Below are positions 63,647 to 64,000 of a stretch of 64,000 nucleotides of DNA, piece after piece. Below the pieces are notes generated by a model. That model saw nothing but the letters and a program-made list of their open reading frames with translations, had not been told where the DNA came from and did no database searches. Within the stretch, counting starts at the first letter, position 1; every line of letters begins with the position of its first letter. The DNA is taken from contig NZ_JASZYG010000008.1 of the NCBI RefSeq assembly GCF_030317105.1, forward strand, positions 186,001 to 250,000, given 5' to 3'. Both the position numbers and the translations under genes were made by a program. The stretch is from Variovorax brevis (lineage in GTDB: Bacteria > Pseudomonadota > Gammaproteobacteria > Burkholderiales > Burkholderiaceae_C).

Positions 63647-64000
63647 ATGCACCTTCTTCAGACTCCGGTTGTTCGCGACGCCGAGACGTTCACGAGCATG
63701 CCGGCCCACTACCGACGCACCAATGTGCGCTCGGCCTGGGCTGACGCAAACCGCGGTGGCGCGCCGGTCGATTCCTTTCTGGAGGGGCCGGTGTTCGATG
63801 GCGCGGGCAATCTCTACGTCACCGACATTCCCTTTGGCCGGATCTTCCGGATCGATGCGAGCGGCGAATGGGATCTCGTCGCGGAGTACGACGGCGAGCC
63901 CAACGGAATGAAGTTCCTCAACGACCGTGAATTGTTGATTGCCGACTACAAGAACGGTCTGATGCTGTGCGAGATATTGAGCGGCGCGGTACGACCGTTT
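63647..64000 (+). CDS. SMP-30/gluconolactonase-like protein, 3' end outside window
   Basis: The 118 visible residues run through the window end without a stop. They show the SMP-30/LRE-type beginning: SFLEGPVFDGAGNLYVTDIPFGRIFRID, here partial, and EPNGMKFLNDREL-type repeat, with the metal-binding Glu in EGPVFD and Asn in PNGM. The family hydrolyses sugar lactones with a divalent metal. The ATG at 63647 follows a GCAGGAG site and sits 33 bases after the transporter, so it is the fourth operon gene, fitting a lactone or acid catabolic pathway. Confidence 0.85.
   Translation, partial: MHLLQTPVVRDAETFTSMPAHYRRTNVRSAWADANRGGAPVDSFLEGPVFDGAGNLYVTDIPFGRIFRIDASGEWDLVAEYDGEPNGMKFLNDRELLIADYKNGLMLCEILSGAVRPF

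Overview
The window is a GC-rich, densely packed chromosomal segment that looks like a betaproteobacterium of the Comamonadaceae/Burkholderiales type (Variovorax-like). The main reasons are three tripartite-tricarboxylate (TctC/Bug) binding proteins, many LysR/AraC-controlled aromatic and organic-acid catabolic genes, and a betaproteobacterial UvrA/SSB neighbourhood. The genus is inferred from gene content only. I recognised no rRNA, tRNA, CRISPR array or insertion sequence.

Layout. 1-2240: end of the homogentisate (tyrosine/phenylacetate) pathway, hmgA (5' part outside the window) and fahA. 2353-2799: a hotdog thioesterase. 2834-10416: a LysR regulator divergent from a 3-hydroxybenzoate/gentisate operon (gentisate dioxygenase, fumarylpyruvate-hydrolase-type FAH protein, 3-hydroxybenzoate 6-hydroxylase, two TctC proteins, an FAD oxidoreductase); no maleylpyruvate isomerase is present. 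10449-16252: a zinc-ribbon membrane protein, tesB-type thioesterase, old yellow enzyme, an orphan F0 subunit c, and a GlxA-type regulator divergent from a TTC38-like TPR protein. 16425-22027: two tandem, overlapping, collinear hybrid histidine kinases. 22063-27171: housekeeping uvrA, a ClC channel and ssb. 27311-31798: small exported proteins, a GH19 lysin-like enzyme with a membrane protein, a Crp/Fnr regulator and a CPA2 antiporter. 31850-36276: sulfatase, YghU, a GST and a serine hydrolase. 36412-42254: an exported PIMT beside a membrane spermidine-synthase-like protein, an alpha/beta hydrolase, a DUF4242 protein and a berberine-bridge-type flavoprotein. 42268-45810: a 1180-residue adenylate cyclase/ATPase/LuxR fusion.

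46010-51958: a LysR-headed operon with a fused AtuA-DUF4387 protein, a TctC protein, then the same two domains as separate genes. 51992-59365: an accessory-looking zone with three related AraC regulators and a decayed fourth, a P450 remnant made of only the two ends of the heme domain, a TetR/Tat-hydrolase pair and a DUF3565-DUF1971 protein. 59421-64000: a LysR regulator divergent from an operon for an RraA/HMG-aldolase-type enzyme, a 2-hydroxyacid dehydrogenase, an MFS transporter and an SMP-30-type lactonase cut by the window end.

The common theme is uptake and breakdown of aromatic and carboxylic acids by small operons, each with its own regulator and transporter or binding protein. The most unusual loci are the fused/split AtuA-DUF4387 operon, the duplicated hybrid kinases, the cyclase-ATPase-LuxR fusion, the orphan subunit c and the exported PIMT/membrane aminopropyltransferase pair. 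No single locus can be called a new system from sequence alone.
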